A DNA stretch of 64,000 nt from Natronoarchaeum rubrum (lineage in GTDB: Archaea > Halobacteriota > Halobacteria > Halobacteriales > Natronoarchaeaceae): positions 248,001 through 312,000 of the forward strand of contig NZ_JANHDP010000002.1 in NCBI RefSeq assembly GCF_024494695.1, written 5' to 3'. Positions 16,857 through 25,454 of the stretch are shown here, in pieces. Position numbers and translations under genes: made by a program. How positions within the stretch are numbered: position 1 is the stretch's first letter; each line of letters begins with the position of its first letter. The notes beneath the pieces are model-generated. The model saw nothing but the letters and a program-made list of their open reading frames with translations. It did no database searches and was not told the origin of the DNA.

Positions 16857-17951
16857 TCAGTACGCCCGCTCGTACTGCTCGGGCACGTCGGCCCGATCGA
16901 GCGCGTCGAGTTCGCGCGCGGCCCGGAGCGCGAACTGGGGGTCCCGAAGGTGCTCGCGCCCGACGATTGCCAGGTCGGCCCGGCCGTTCCGGACGACGGC
17001 GTCGGCCTGCTGGGCCGTCGTGATGCCGCCGACCGCGCCGACGGCCACGTCGTGCTCGCTCTCGGCGCGGACGTGCTCGGCCAGGGGCACCTGGTAGTTC
17101 GGCCCGCCCGCGGGCAGTTGCTGGTCGGGGTGGAGCCCGCCGCTGGAGACGTCGATCAGGTCGGCGCCGGCGTCGGCCAGCAGGTCCGCGAGCCGGGCCG
17201 ACTGTTCCCGGGTCCACGAGTCCCGGTCGGGCAGCCAGTCGGTGCCGGAGATTCGCACGAACACCGGTCGGTCGTCGGGCCACACCTCGCGGACGGCCTC
17301 GACGACCTCGACGACCAGTCGCGCGCGGTTCTCGAAGCTCCCGCCGTACTCGTCGGTCCGGTCGTTGGCGACCGGCGAGAGGAACTCGTGGAGCAGGTAG
17401 CCGTGGGCGGCGTGCACTTCGGCGATCTCGAAGCCGGCGTCGAGCGCGCGCTCGGCGCCGCTCCGGAACGCCTCGATCACGTCCGCGATGTCCTCCCGAG
17501 TCATCTCGCGCAGCGCAACGTCCTCGTTGCCGGGGTACGGTGTCGCGCTCGGCGCGATCGCCTCCCAGCCGCCCTCCTCGGGTGACAGCGGCTCGTGGCC
17601 CTCCCACGGGCGACTCGTCGAGGCCTTCCGCCCCGCGTGGGCGAGCTGGATCGCCGGGACGCTGCCCTGCGCGCGGACGAACTCGGCGACCGGCGCCAGC
17701 GCGTCGGCGTGCTCGTCGCTCCAGATGCCCAGGTCGTGGGGCGAGATGCGCCCGCGGGGCTCGACGGCGGTCGCCTCGGTCATCACGACGCCGGCGCCGC
17801 CGATCGCCCGGCTCCCGAGGTGGACGCGGTGCCAGTCGGTCGCCAGTCCGTCCCGGTCCTCGCAGGAGTACTGGCACATCGGGGAGACCATCACGCGATT
17901 CGGGAGCTCCGTTCCGCGTAGCTCCAGCGGCGAAAACAGGTCGTCGGTCAT
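16857..17951 (-). CDS. NADH:flavin oxidoreductase, Old Yellow Enzyme family (YqjM-like)
   Basis: 364 aa TIM barrel with FMN. Cys26 in SPMCQYS matches the redox-tuning Cys of the thermophilic-like YqjM class. The substrate-binding His pair lies in EVHAAHGYLLHEFLSP, and the NDRTDEYGGSFENRARL motif is complete. The enzyme reduces activated C=C bonds such as enones with NAD(P)H. The full length is normal for the class. It is a single gene; the physiological substrate is unknown. Confidence 0.95.
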   Translation of the reverse strand: MTDDLFSPLELRGTELPNRVMVSPMCQYSCEDRDGLATDWHRVHLGSRAIGGAGVVMTEATAVEPRGRISPHDLGIWSDEHADALAPVAEFVRAQGSVPAIQLAHAGRKASTSRPWEGHEPLSPEEGGWEAIAPSATPYPGNEDVALREMTREDIADVIEAFRSGAERALDAGFEIAEVHAAHGYLLHEFLSPVANDRTDEYGGSFENRARLVVEVVEAVREVWPDDRPVFVRISGTDWLPDRDSWTREQSARLADLLADAGADLIDVSSGGLHPDQQLPAGGPNYQVPLAEHVRAESEHDVAVGAVGGITTAQQADAVVRNGRADLAIVGREHLRDPQFALRAARELDALDRADVPEQYERAY

Positions 17952-18020
17952 CGCCCGCGAGTTGGGCCGTGGCGTCGAAAGGGCTGGCGGTAGCCCCCTG
18001 GAGTTCCGGAATCGCGGCGG

Positions 18021-18431
18021 CTACTCGACGTCGTCGGCCAGCGCGTCCAGCAGCCGGTCGAGCTCGCCGCGGCGCTTCCAGCCCGCGATCCGATCGGCGA
18101 TCGCGGCGGGCGGGGCACCGAGGCTGACCGACGAGGACACCCGCACGCGAGTGCCCTCGTTTTTGGGCTCGTACGTCAGCGTCGTCTCCATAGCCTCCAG
18201 CGGGCCGTCCGCGCCGAGCTGCTCGTACTCGTATCCGCGCTCGCGGGCCTCGAATCGAAGCGCGAGTTCGAGGCCGGGCCCGCCGGCCGTGACGATCGTC
18301 TCGCCGTCGCGCTCCTCGATCTCTCGGACCGAAAACGAGCCCTCGTACTCGACGATCCGGCGCGGCGTCAGCGCGCGCTCGACGGCCGCGGGCGGCGCCC
18401 GGACGAACCGCGAGGCCTCGACAGAGCGCAT
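18021..18431 (-). CDS. SRPBCC (START/polyketide cyclase-like) family protein
   Basis: 136 aa. It follows the SRPBCC pattern: N-terminal strand and helix (VEASRFVRAPPAAVERALTPRRI), middle strands (YEGSFSVREIEERDGETIVTAGGPG), and a long C-terminal helix (AAIADRIAGWKRRGELDRLLDAL). These folds bind hydrophobic ligands or act as cyclases. No specific ligand can be inferred. Confidence 0.8.
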   Translation of the reverse strand: MRSVEASRFVRAPPAAVERALTPRRIVEYEGSFSVREIEERDGETIVTAGGPGLELALRFEARERGYEYEQLGADGPLEAMETTLTYEPKNEGTRVRVSSSVSLGAPPAAIADRIAGWKRRGELDRLLDALADDVE

Positions 18432-18468
18432 CGTATGGACGCTGAGCGAGGCGGCACTTGAACGTCGG

Positions 18469-18620
18469 CGTCCTGCCGAGGCGAAGCCGAGGCAGGGCTT
18501 GGAGAGCTTTGCTCTCCAGCGTCCTGCCGAGCGTGCGAGGTGGTTCGAGAGCGCGAAGCGCTCTCGTCATGCCGAAGATCTTGATCTTCGAGCACAGGGC
18601 TCGCGGAGCAGTGCTCCGCG
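18469..18620 (+). repeat. Palindrome array: four perfect short hairpins on a repeated spacer
   Basis: Four perfect inverted repeats with 2-3 nt loops lie in 120 nt: GGAGAGC-TTT-GCTCTCC (18501-18517), CGAGAGCGC-GAA-GCGCTCTCG (18546-18566), CGAAGATC-TT-GATCTTCG (18573-18590) and CGCGGAGC-AGT-GCTCCGCG (18602-18620). The spacer CGTCCTGCCGAG recurs at 18469 and 18519, and as CGTCATGCCGA at 18565. The stems differ in sequence but share architecture. The array lies in the 249-nt gap between a minus-strand gene and the upp promoter. Role unknown. Confidence 0.8.
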
Positions 18621-18648
18621 GCGTCCGCATCGTCGGAGAGGATCGGTA

Positions 18649-18658
18649 GGTTATACTC
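18649..18658 (+). promoter_or_regulatory. TATA box of upp
   Basis: GGTTATACTC has its TTATAC at 18651-18656, 25 to 30 nt upstream of the ATG at 18681. This predicts a leaderless upp mRNA. Confidence 0.6.
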
Positions 18659-18680
18659 GCCGGATCACGACCCTCCGGTA

Positions 18681-19355
18681 ATGACGATCGAAGACCGCGA
18701 CGAGGCGTACGTCGTCACGCATGCGCTCGCCAAGCACACCCTCTCGAAGCTCCGGGACGTCGAGACCGAGCAGGTCGCGTTCCGCAAGGGCCTGGTGAAG
18801 CTCGGCCGCATCTGCGGCTACGAGATCATCGACGGCCGGATGGGCACCGAGTACGTCTCGCTCCAGACGCCCTTAGAGGAGACGATGGGCGAGCAGGTCA
18901 AGGGGCTCGACGACGTCGTGATCATCAACGTTCTCCGCGCCGCGACGCCGTTCGTCGAGGGGCTGTTGAAGGCGTTCCCCCGCGCCCGCCAGGGCGTGAT
19001 CAGCGCCAGCCGCGACGAGACCGGCCGCAACGAGGACGGCTCGTTCCCGATCACCGTCGACTACGTCAAGCTCCCCGAGATCACCGAGGACGACACCGTG
19101 ATCGTCGCAGACCCGATGCTCGCGACCGGTTCGACGATGTGTACGGTGCTCGATCACGTCACCGAGAACTCGCCCGAGCCGGAGAACTTCATCGTCCTCT
19201 CGGCGGTCAGCGCCCCCGACGGCCTGCTCCGGGTCGGCGATCAGTTCCCCGACGTCGACCTGCTGACGGTCGCCATCGACGACTACCTCGACGACGACGG
19301 CTACATCGTCCCCGGACTGGGCGACGCCGGCGACCGGGCGTTCCGGACGCAGTAG
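18681..19355 (+). CDS. upp: Uracil phosphoribosyltransferase
   Basis: 224 aa. It makes UMP from uracil and PRPP (pyrimidine salvage). The PRPP-binding motif [14 protein letters not shown] is complete, and the C-terminal uracil-binding region ([25 protein letters not shown]) is present. Length and motifs are those of family members. It starts right at a leaderless promoter and ends at a T6 terminator. Confidence 0.97.
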   Translation: MTIEDRDEAYVVTHALAKHTLSKLRDVETEQVAFRKGLVKLGRICGYEIIDGRMGTEYVSLQTPLEETMGEQVKGLDDVVIINVLRAATPFVEGLLKAFPRARQGVISASRDETGRNEDGSFPITVDYVKLPEITEDDTVIVADPMLATGSTMCTVLDHVTENSPEPENFIVLSAVSAPDGLLRVGDQFPDVDLLTVAIDDYLDDDGYIVPGLGDAGDRAFRTQ

Positions 19356-19365
19356 CCCGGCCGAC

Positions 19366-19378
19366 GCACGATTTTTTG
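19366..19378 (+). terminator. Poly-U terminator after upp
   Basis: A T6 run (19372-19377) lies 17 nt after the upp stop codon. A U-run of this kind is a typical archaeal termination signal. Confidence 0.5.
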
Positions 19379-19552
19379 TGTCGGCGACCGGACGTCCGTC
19401 CGGTGACGACCGATTCGACCGCGACGCGCGAGCGGCGCTCCTGACGCCGCGGCGGCGTCGGCGTCGCGCGATTGGCTCGTCGACGCCGCGGTGGCCGTGG
19501 CGTCGATGCCGACCCTAGAGCTTTGTGGGTGAGGAACGCAGGTCAGTCCAGT

Positions 19553-19750
19553 ATGTCAGACGCCTGCGACGGCTGCGGGGACTCGATCTCGGACCCGCTG
19601 GCGCGGACGGTGCGGCTCACCGTCGACCGCTCACAGGTCGACGCCCAGCGGCTCTGTCCGGCCTGCTTCGCCGACTGGATCGAGCGCTACCGCGACGAGA
19701 TGCAACCCGAGGAACGCGAGACGATCGACGACGAGATCATCGTCGACTGA
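19553..19750 (+). CDS. Small zinc-binding protein with two CxxC motifs
   Basis: 65 aa from ATG 19553. The two knuckles CDGCGD (near residue 5) and CPACF (near 38) flank a strand pair (ARTVRLTVDRSQVDAQRL), and the C-terminus is acidic (YRDEMQPEERETIDDEIIVD). Typical of haloarchaeal small zinc-finger proteins; function unknown. Confidence 0.7.
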   Translation: MSDACDGCGDSISDPLARTVRLTVDRSQVDAQRLCPACFADWIERYRDEMQPEERETIDDEIIVD

Positions 19751-19934
19751 CGCCCGCGATCAGCGGGGATCGACGCGCGCCGAACCCCTTCGTTTCGTGT
19801 CGAGACCGCTAGACGGAGCGTCCGCAGCGTCGCGGCTTCGGCGCCGATACCGAGCGCTCTGGAGCCGTACTGTCGCGAGGTCGCCGAATTCGTTCGTGTG
19901 CGAGTAAATGTTTTCGTCGAGATACGTCGCGGCG

Positions 19935-20543
19935 TCAGCGCTCGTCGTCGAACTCCGCGCGCCCGCTGGTCGCGCTCCGGATTCGGTCGCGCAGGTCGTC
20001 GGCGTCCTCGACCGGCGCGCGCACGGCGATCGTCACGCGCTCCTCGTAGTCGGCGTCGAACTCGACGCCCGCACTCTCGACGATCCCCCGGACGGTTCCC
20101 GAGTCGTCGTAGTCGACGACGACCGCGAAGCGCTCGTGGGGTCGCTCCTCGATGACTCCGGCCGCATCGAGTCCGTCCTTGACCGCCCGGGAGTACGCCC
20201 GCGCGAGACCGCCGACGCCGAGGTTCGTCCCGCCGTAGTAGCGCGTCACGACGGCGACGACGTTCTCCACGTCCTCCTGCTGGAGCACGTTCAGCGCGGG
20301 CTTGCCCGCCGAGCCGGTCGGTTCGCCGTCGTCGCTGGCCCACTCGCGGAGCGGGTCTGCCCGGACGCGGTAGGCCGGAACGTTGTGGGTCGCGTCGTCG
20401 TACTCCTCGCGCACGTCGTCGACGAACGCCTCGGCGGTCTCGACGTCGGGCGCTGGCGCAACGTGGCCGATGAACTCCGACCCCGTCACCTCGAACTCGG
20501 CGCGGCCCCTGCCGGCGACCGTGCGGTACGGTTCCTCGGCCAT
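19935..20543 (-). CDS. YigZ/IMPACT family protein
   Basis: 202 aa. The UPF0029 N-terminal domain includes the signature SEFIGHVAPAPDVETAEAFV, HNVPAYRV, DDGEPTGSAGKPALNVL and VVAVVTRYYGGTNLGVGGLARAYS. A C-terminal ferredoxin-like DUF1949-type domain follows. Family members are thought to bind nucleic acid or regulate translation factors, but the role is unsettled. Next to it in the same direction is the 171-aa membrane protein, ending 10 nt upstream. Confidence 0.93.
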   Translation of the reverse strand: MAEEPYRTVAGRGRAEFEVTGSEFIGHVAPAPDVETAEAFVDDVREEYDDATHNVPAYRVRADPLREWASDDGEPTGSAGKPALNVLQQEDVENVVAVVTRYYGGTNLGVGGLARAYSRAVKDGLDAAGVIEERPHERFAVVVDYDDSGTVRGIVESAGVEFDADYEERVTIAVRAPVEDADDLRDRIRSATSGRAEFDDER

Positions 20544-20553
20544 GCTCGGGGTC

Positions 20554-21069
20554 TTATCGCCCGGCGTCGGACTCTGCGGGCGATTCGCGGTCTGTCGGCG
20601 CGTCGGTCGCGACCTCGTCGTACAGCAGCGCCCCGAGCACGCCGAACAGTGCGACCTCGACGAGCTTCGAGAGCCCCTCGATCGGGTCGCCGACGGCGTG
20701 TTCGAGCAGCACCGCGACGGGGTTGCCGACGTGGGTCTGCGAGACGCCCTCGGGCGCCCACGGCAGCAGGGCGACGTGGCCGCCGAGGTGCCAGACCATC
20801 CATCCCGCGATCGAGACGGCCATCAGCGCCATCCCCGCGACGTACGCGGCGGTCCGGGGGATCGCGCCCCGCTGGACCAGCACCAGCCCACCGAGCACGA
20901 GCACGGTGAGGCCGACGAACAGCAGCGGTCGCGGATCCCGATACAGCGGTTGGCCGTACTGGACGGTGCGAACGAGTTTGGGGAACGCCCAGTAGAAGTG
21001 CAACCCGGCGTACACCGCCGCGAGCTGGACCGCGACGAAGCCGAGGGTGCCGCGCGTACTCTCGTCCAT
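20554..21069 (-). CDS. Conserved haloarchaeal membrane protein
   Basis: 171 aa from ATG 21069. Four hydrophobic segments (about 8-27, 48-66, 74-92, 136-152) are separated by loops rich in Pro and Gly (LLPWAPEGVSQTHVGNP). A C-terminal acidic tail follows. It sits 10 nt upstream of the yigZ-like gene, so the two are probably co-transcribed. No motif suggests a function. Confidence 0.7.
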   Translation of the reverse strand: MDESTRGTLGFVAVQLAAVYAGLHFYWAFPKLVRTVQYGQPLYRDPRPLLFVGLTVLVLGGLVLVQRGAIPRTAAYVAGMALMAVSIAGWMVWHLGGHVALLPWAPEGVSQTHVGNPVAVLLEHAVGDPIEGLSKLVEVALFGVLGALLYDEVATDAPTDRESPAESDAGR

Positions 21070-21993
21070 GGTCGGTGGGTCGGGACGCCGCGGGCAATAG
21101 CCCGTCGGTTCTAGGACGATGCGTTTTCGGACGACTCGCCGGCTTCGCGATGGCCGTCTTCGACGAGAACACGCTGAAAGCCCTCGGATCGCTTTTAACA
21201 TCTGCAGCTACCGATACAGACGGTGCCTCCACGAAAGCCCTCGGCCCGCTGGGCGGTTCTCGAGTGGATATCCTCACTGCGTTCGGATAGGGCCACCCGA
21301 GAACCGCCCACCGCGCCTCGCCGGGAGAGCAAGCTCTCCCGAGCCCACGTTCGCTACACTCACGAGGACGCCCTTTCATTCCGCCAGGCAGGTACCGCAG
21401 TGCGCGGGTCGCCGGAAGACTCGCTCCGCTCGTCTTCCGAGCCCTCACTCGCTCACTACGTTCGCTCGTGAGGACGCCCTTGGGCGACCACGCGCGACCC
21501 GGCCCTCCCCCTTCAGCGCGGCACCGGAAGACGCTGCGCGTCTTCCGAGCTCACGCTCGCTTCGCTCGCGTGAACACGAGGCCGCGCCCGGCCGAGCGGT
21601 TGCGGTGGCGCGCGCTGTCGAGCCTTCTATGGCGAGACAGCGTCGCGCGAGGGATGAGTGAGGGAGCGAAGTGACCGAACGAATCGGCTGGGGAGGACGA
21701 GGCTGCGGTGGGTGGGAATGAAAGGGGCCGCCGTGCTCGATCCGGTGAGGCGAAGCAAGCACCGTAGCGACCGAAGGGAGCGAGGAGCACAGCGAGTCGC
21801 AACCGGTCGAGCGCGGCGGGGGCTTTCAGGGCGTTCGCAGTCGTAGCAGCCATCCCAGAGAGCGCGGCGGGGGCTTTCAGGGCGTTCGCAGTCGTAGCAG
21901 CCATCCCAGAGAGCGCGGCGGGGGCTTTCAGGGCGTTAGAACCAGCGTCTGTCCTCTGTTTAGAGAGTACGCCGATCGCACCCGAGCAGTATC
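21070..21993. repeat. 924-nt repeat- and palindrome-rich intergenic block
   Basis: I find no convincing gene here. The block is filled with hairpins: CGGGAGAGC-AA-GCTCTCCCG (21324-21343), CGGAAGAC...GTCTTCCG (21413-21439), CTCAC...GTGAG (21444-21473), and another GGAAGAC/GTCTTCC pair near 21525-21550. GAGGACGCCCTT occurs at 21364 and again about 106 nt later. GAAAGCCCTCGG occurs twice near 21177 and 21236, and its inverted relative (GGGGGCTTTC) recurs in the 51-bp tandem repeat at the far end. It may be a decayed or non-autonomous repeat element; no transposase is seen. Confidence 0.7.
21810..21937. repeat. 51-bp tandem repeat, 2.5 copies
   Basis: Units beginning GCGCGGCGGGGGCTTTCAGG start at 21811, 21862 and 21913, an exact 51-bp period. 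The first two units are identical across GGCGTTCGCAGTCGTAGCAG and CCATCCCAGAGA. The third stops after the GGGCGTT. Because 51 is a multiple of three, a minus-strand frame reads a 17-residue repeat (MAATTANALKAPAALSG), but nothing else supports coding. Confidence 0.9.
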
Positions 21994-22497
21994 CTACTGC
22001 AGTTCGATGCTGCGGACGAAGGCAAGGTCGTTCAACTCGTTGATCAGATCGCCCGGAAGCCGCTCGCCGGTCACCAGATACAGCCGCGGTTCGTCGGTGA
22101 ACTCCGGGTCTTCGCTGATCGTCTGGCGGATCGAGATGCCCCGATCGGCGAGTCGACCCGTGATCTCTGCGACGATTCCCTCCTCCTCGGCGTCGGTCAC
22201 CGCGACCGAGACGACAGTGAGATCGAGCACCGGCGCCAGATCCATCAGGCTGGGCACCTGCGAGATGTTCTGAAAGATGCGGCGCAGCTCGTCGTCGTCG
22301 AGGATCGCGTCGGTCGTCGAGTCGACCACCCGACGGTCGACGTCGATCTCGCGGGCGATCCCGGTGTTGGGGATCTCGATGCCGCCCGAGACGACGCGCC
22401 CCTCGTCGTTGACCGAGAACCCGCGTTCGAGGAGCAGCCGGATCACCCGCTGCTGGGAGGGGCTCCCCTCGAACTTCTCCATGATCTCGTCGAACAT
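21994..22497 (-). CDS. ACT-domain amino-acid-binding regulator
   Basis: 167 aa from ATG 22497. An N-terminal wHTH-like region (FEGSPSQQRVIRLLLERGFSVNDEGRV) precedes an ACT domain (TVVSVAVTDAEEEGIVAEITGRLADRGISIRQTISED). This resembles the archaeal group of predicted amino-acid-metabolism regulators with ACT domains. It lies 62 nt from hisB in the same direction, which suits a role in sensing amino acids, possibly histidine. The ligand is unknown. Confidence 0.88.
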   Translation of the reverse strand: MFDEIMEKFEGSPSQQRVIRLLLERGFSVNDEGRVVSGGIEIPNTGIAREIDVDRRVVDSTTDAILDDDELRRIFQNISQVPSLMDLAPVLDLTVVSVAVTDAEEEGIVAEITGRLADRGISIRQTISEDPEFTDEPRLYLVTGERLPGDLINELNDLAFVRSIELQ

Positions 22498-22558
22498 TAG
22501 GTAGGGCGAGGGATGCCCGGCACTTTTAACTGCGGGTTCGGTAGGAGCGCTCGCCACC

Positions 22559-23149
22559 TCAGAGCTCGCCCTTCGTGCTCGGCGTGTCGCCGCCGCGGCG
22601 CTCGTCGATCCGCGTCGCGTCGTCCAGCGCTCGCGCGGTCGCTTTGAACAGCGCCTCGATCTCGTGGTGGGCGTTCTCTCCCTCGACCTCGGCGTGGAGC
22701 GTCAGGTCCGCGTTCATCGCCAGCGAGCGCAGGAAGTGCTTGGCCATGTGGCTGGTCAACTCACCCACCGAGGCCTGCGAGAACTCGCCGTCGAACTCGA
22801 ATAGCGGGCGCCCGCTCACGTCGACGACGATCCCGGCGACGGCCTCGTCCAGCGGGACTTTGCGGTCGGCGTAGCGCCGGATTCCGCGCTTCTCGCCGAG
22901 CGCCTCGTCGAACGCCTCGCCGAGCACGATCGCGACGTCCTCGACGGTGTGGTGGTCGTCGATCTCCAGGTCGCCGTCGCACTCCACTGTGAGGTCGAAG
23001 AGGCCGTGCTTGGCGAACGACTCCAGCATGTGATCGAAGAAGCCGATCCCGGTGTCGACGGCGGCCTCCCCGTCGCCGTCCACGTCGAGCGTGACGTCGA
23101 TCTCCGTCTCGGCCGTCTCGCGGACGACGGCCGCTGCGCGGTCGGTCAT
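22559..23149 (-). CDS. hisB: Imidazoleglycerol-phosphate dehydratase
   Basis: 196 aa from ATG 23149. It catalyses the dehydration of imidazoleglycerol phosphate in histidine synthesis. The two metal-binding motifs are present: [11 protein letters not shown] and [12 protein letters not shown], together with [16 protein letters not shown]. The length is that of a monofunctional archaeal HisB. The C-terminus is acidic. It is followed by the ACT-domain gene. Confidence 0.97.
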   Translation of the reverse strand: MTDRAAAVVRETAETEIDVTLDVDGDGEAAVDTGIGFFDHMLESFAKHGLFDLTVECDGDLEIDDHHTVEDVAIVLGEAFDEALGEKRGIRRYADRKVPLDEAVAGIVVDVSGRPLFEFDGEFSQASVGELTSHMAKHFLRSLAMNADLTLHAEVEGENAHHEIEALFKATARALDDATRIDERRGGDTPSTKGEL

Positions 23150-23185
23150 GCGCGAGACGACGGACCCGACCACCATACTTCTGAC

Positions 23186-23233
23186 GCTGGGCGGTGGCGT
23201 CCCGACGCTGAGCTGGGCGGTGGCGTCCCGACG
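23186..23233 (-). repeat. 22-bp direct repeat between hisA and hisB
   Basis: GCTGGGCGGTGGCGTCCCGACG occurs exactly twice, at 23186-23207 and 23212-23233 (26-bp period). It sits in the hisA-hisB intergenic gap just upstream of the hisB start. It could be a duplicated protein-binding site or a structure in the transcript. Confidence 0.75.
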
Positions 23234-23245
23234 GTTCGATGCCGA

Positions 23246-23971
23246 TCAGAGCGCCGCGATCGCTTCGTCGAGCGTGAACTCGCCCTCGTACAGCGCCGAC
23301 CCCACGACGACCGCGCTCGCGCCCGCGTCGCGCAGCGCCAGCACGTCGTCGATCGACGCCACGCCGCCGCTGGCGATCACCGGGATGTCGACCGCCTCGA
23401 CGACGTTCCGCACCGGCTCGGTCTGGACGCCCTCCAGTCGCCCCTCGACGTCGACGTCGGTAAACAGGATCGCGCCGGCGCCGAGGTCCTCGTAGCGCCC
23501 GGCGGCCTCGGCGGGATCTAATCCCGTGCCCTCGGTCCAGCCCTCGACGACGACCTCGCCGTCCTTGGCGTCGAGGCTGACCACGACCGTTCCGGGGTGC
23601 TCCGAACTGATCTCGCCGACGATCTCGGGCTCCTCGACGGCGGCGGTCCCGAGGATCACCCGGTCGACGCCGCGTTCGAGCAGGTCGACTGCGTCGTCGA
23701 CCGTCCGGATGCCGCCGCCGAGTTGCACGTCGGCGTCGACGGCCTCGACCACGCGCTCGACGGCGTCGGCGTTGGCGCGCTCGCCCTCGAACGCGCCGTC
23801 GAGATCGACCAGGTGGAGCGTCTCGGCGCCCTGATCGACCCACCGCTCGGCGGCTTCGACGGGGTCGCCGTACCGCTTCTCGGTGCCGCGCTCGCCCTGG
23901 ACCAACTGGACGACCTCGCCGTCCTGCAGGTCGACCGCCGGGATCACCTCGAACTCCGGAAACGCGCTCAT
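23246..23971 (-). CDS. hisA: Phosphoribosylformimino-5-aminoimidazole carboxamide ribotide isomerase
   Basis: 241 aa from ATG 23971. It is a (beta/alpha)8 barrel isomerase of histidine synthesis. The catalytic Asp lies in the N-terminal VIPAVDLQDGEVVQLVQG. The phosphate-binding motifs LGGGIRTVDD and IASGGVASIDD are present, and the second catalytic Asp lies in ILFTDVDVEGRLEG. It is about 100 nt from hisB on the same strand. The rest of the pathway, apart from hisI at 27615, is outside the window. Confidence 0.97.
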   Translation of the reverse strand: MSAFPEFEVIPAVDLQDGEVVQLVQGERGTEKRYGDPVEAAERWVDQGAETLHLVDLDGAFEGERANADAVERVVEAVDADVQLGGGIRTVDDAVDLLERGVDRVILGTAAVEEPEIVGEISSEHPGTVVVSLDAKDGEVVVEGWTEGTGLDPAEAAGRYEDLGAGAILFTDVDVEGRLEGVQTEPVRNVVEAVDIPVIASGGVASIDDVLALRDAGASAVVVGSALYEGEFTLDEAIAAL

Positions 23972-24127
23972 GTGCGAGCGATGGCGGGGCGGCGGCCTAA
24001 AGGCTCCGAAGCGCACCCGCGCGGCACCGCGGAAACGCGACTCGGCGCCGCGCCGCCCGGCGGAGTTGGCCGTCTCGACGATGCCGACGCCCGGCGGCCC
24101 GACCCGCGGATTGATTCCAGATTCATT

Positions 24128-25321
24128 ATGGTCCGTCCCGCTCTACCCTCGGTCGTGATCGAACCGCTGTTGCTCGTCGGACTCGTCGTCGCGGCGTTCG
24201 TGGGGTACAACATCGGTGGGGCGACCACCGGCCCCGCCTTCGGGCCCGCCGTGGGCGCCGACGTGATCGCCAAGACGACCGCCGCGGCGCTGATGTCGCT
24301 GTGCTTTTTCGTCGGCGCCATCACGATCGGCCGGCGCGTCGTCACGACGCTGGGCGCCGATCTCGTCGACCCGTCGGTCTTTACCCTGACGACGAGCATC
24401 GCGGTGCTGTTTTTCATCGGCCTCGCGCTGTTCGTCGGGAACGTGTTCGGCGTCCCGGCGTCGACGTCGATGACCGCGGTCGGCGCGATCGCCGGGCTGG
24501 GCGTCGCCAGCGGCACGCTCGACTGGGGCGTGATGAGCGAGATCGCGATCTGGTGGCTGGTCGCGCCGCTGATCGGCTTCTGGGTCAGCGGCGTCGTCGG
24601 CCGGTACTTCTACCCGGCAATCAACGAGTGGATCGCGATCGACCGCTCTGACGCCGCGCTCGTCGAGGTCGACCGCTCTGGCGCCGTCCCGCGGGTCGCC
24701 GTCGCCGACGAGGCCACGCGTCGCGAGCTGGTCGGCGCGGGCGTCGTCGTCGCGATCGGCTGTCTGATGGCGTTCTCCTCGGGGACGAGCAACGTCGCCA
24801 ACGCGATCGCGCCGCTGGTCGGCAGCGATCTGGTCGAGATGAACCCCGGCATCCTGCTGGCGAGCGCGGCCGTCGCGGTCGGCGCCTTCACGATCGCCCG
24901 GCGGACGCTGGACACGCTGGGCAACGACATCACCGAGCTCCCGCTGACGGCGGCGATCGTCGTCGCGACGGTCAGCTCCGGGCTGGTGATCTTCCTGTCG
25001 GCGATCGAGATCCCCGCCAGTTTCGTCGTGATCGCGACGATGAGCATCGTCGGGCTGGGGTGGGGCCGGGCGACCCGCACCGCGGGCGTTCGCGAGAGCG
25101 TCCGCTCGCCCGAGGACACGATCGGCGCGTTGGCGGCCGACGAGGAGGGCGAGGCGCTGCCAGCGATGGGCGAGGAAGATCCCGCCGACGTCCCCAGCGC
25201 CGCCGACCTGTTCGATCCCGAAACGACCGGGCGCGTGATCTTGCTCCAGAATCTCGTGCCGACGATCGCGACGGCCGGCGCGTATCTGGTGTTCGAGTTC
25301 GTCCCGATTTTCGGTTTCTGA
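24128..25321 (+). CDS. Inorganic phosphate transporter, PiT family (second copy)
   Basis: 397 aa from ATG 24128 with about ten membrane segments. The signature repeats are [25 protein letters not shown] and [17 protein letters not shown] cytosolic acidic loop (about 310-360) precedes the last helix. It is clearly diverged from the PiT protein at 7133, so the two probably differ in expression or ion use rather than being a recent duplication. Confidence 0.92.
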   Translation: MVRPALPSVVIEPLLLVGLVVAAFVGYNIGGATTGPAFGPAVGADVIAKTTAAALMSLCFFVGAITIGRRVVTTLGADLVDPSVFTLTTSIAVLFFIGLALFVGNVFGVPASTSMTAVGAIAGLGVASGTLDWGVMSEIAIWWLVAPLIGFWVSGVVGRYFYPAINEWIAIDRSDAALVEVDRSGAVPRVAVADEATRRELVGAGVVVAIGCLMAFSSGTSNVANAIAPLVGSDLVEMNPGILLASAAVAVGAFTIARRTLDTLGNDITELPLTAAIVVATVSSGLVIFLSAIEIPASFVVIATMSIVGLGWGRATRTAGVRESVRSPEDTIGALAADEEGEALPAMGEEDPADVPSAADLFDPETTGRVILLQNLVPTIATAGAYLVFEFVPIFGF

Positions 25322-25420
25322 GCGCCCGGCCGTCGGCATCCTCGTGCGTCCATCCCACGACCGTCCACCGGGTCGTCGCCCCTGCTGGCGGATAGGTCAC
25401 CGGACGAACTCAAAACAGCA

Positions 25421-25432
25421 ACTTCTAACCGT
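25421..25432 (+). promoter_or_regulatory. TATA-like element of the ferredoxin gene
   Basis: ACTTCTAACCGT is centred about 29 nt upstream of the ATG at 25455, in an AT-rich patch (CAAAACAGCAACTTCTAACC). Confidence 0.45.
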
Positions 25433-25454
25433 TTGGACAGAGAAGTTTGGCGTG

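Noticed and set aside
16528..18630. 700-codon Arg-rich minus-strand frame
   Set aside because: It overlaps the OYE and SRPBCC genes in another frame, has no domain, and its Arg content is that of translated GC-rich shadow.
19440..19460. GACGCC-rich palindrome after upp, and similar sequences after many stop codons
   Set aside because: GACGCC is also very frequent within coding regions as Asp-Ala codons, so enrichment after stop codons is not convincing without counting.
21551..21904. Minus-strand frame with a 17-residue repeat over the 51-bp tandem repeat
   Set aside because: The repeat reads MAATTANALKAPAALSG, but the rest is Arg/Ser-rich without acidity or motif, and the frame crosses hairpins. 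I regard the period-of-three as coincidence.
21810..21937. CRISPR array
   Set aside because: The 51-bp units are directly adjacent with no variable spacers, and no cas genes are near.
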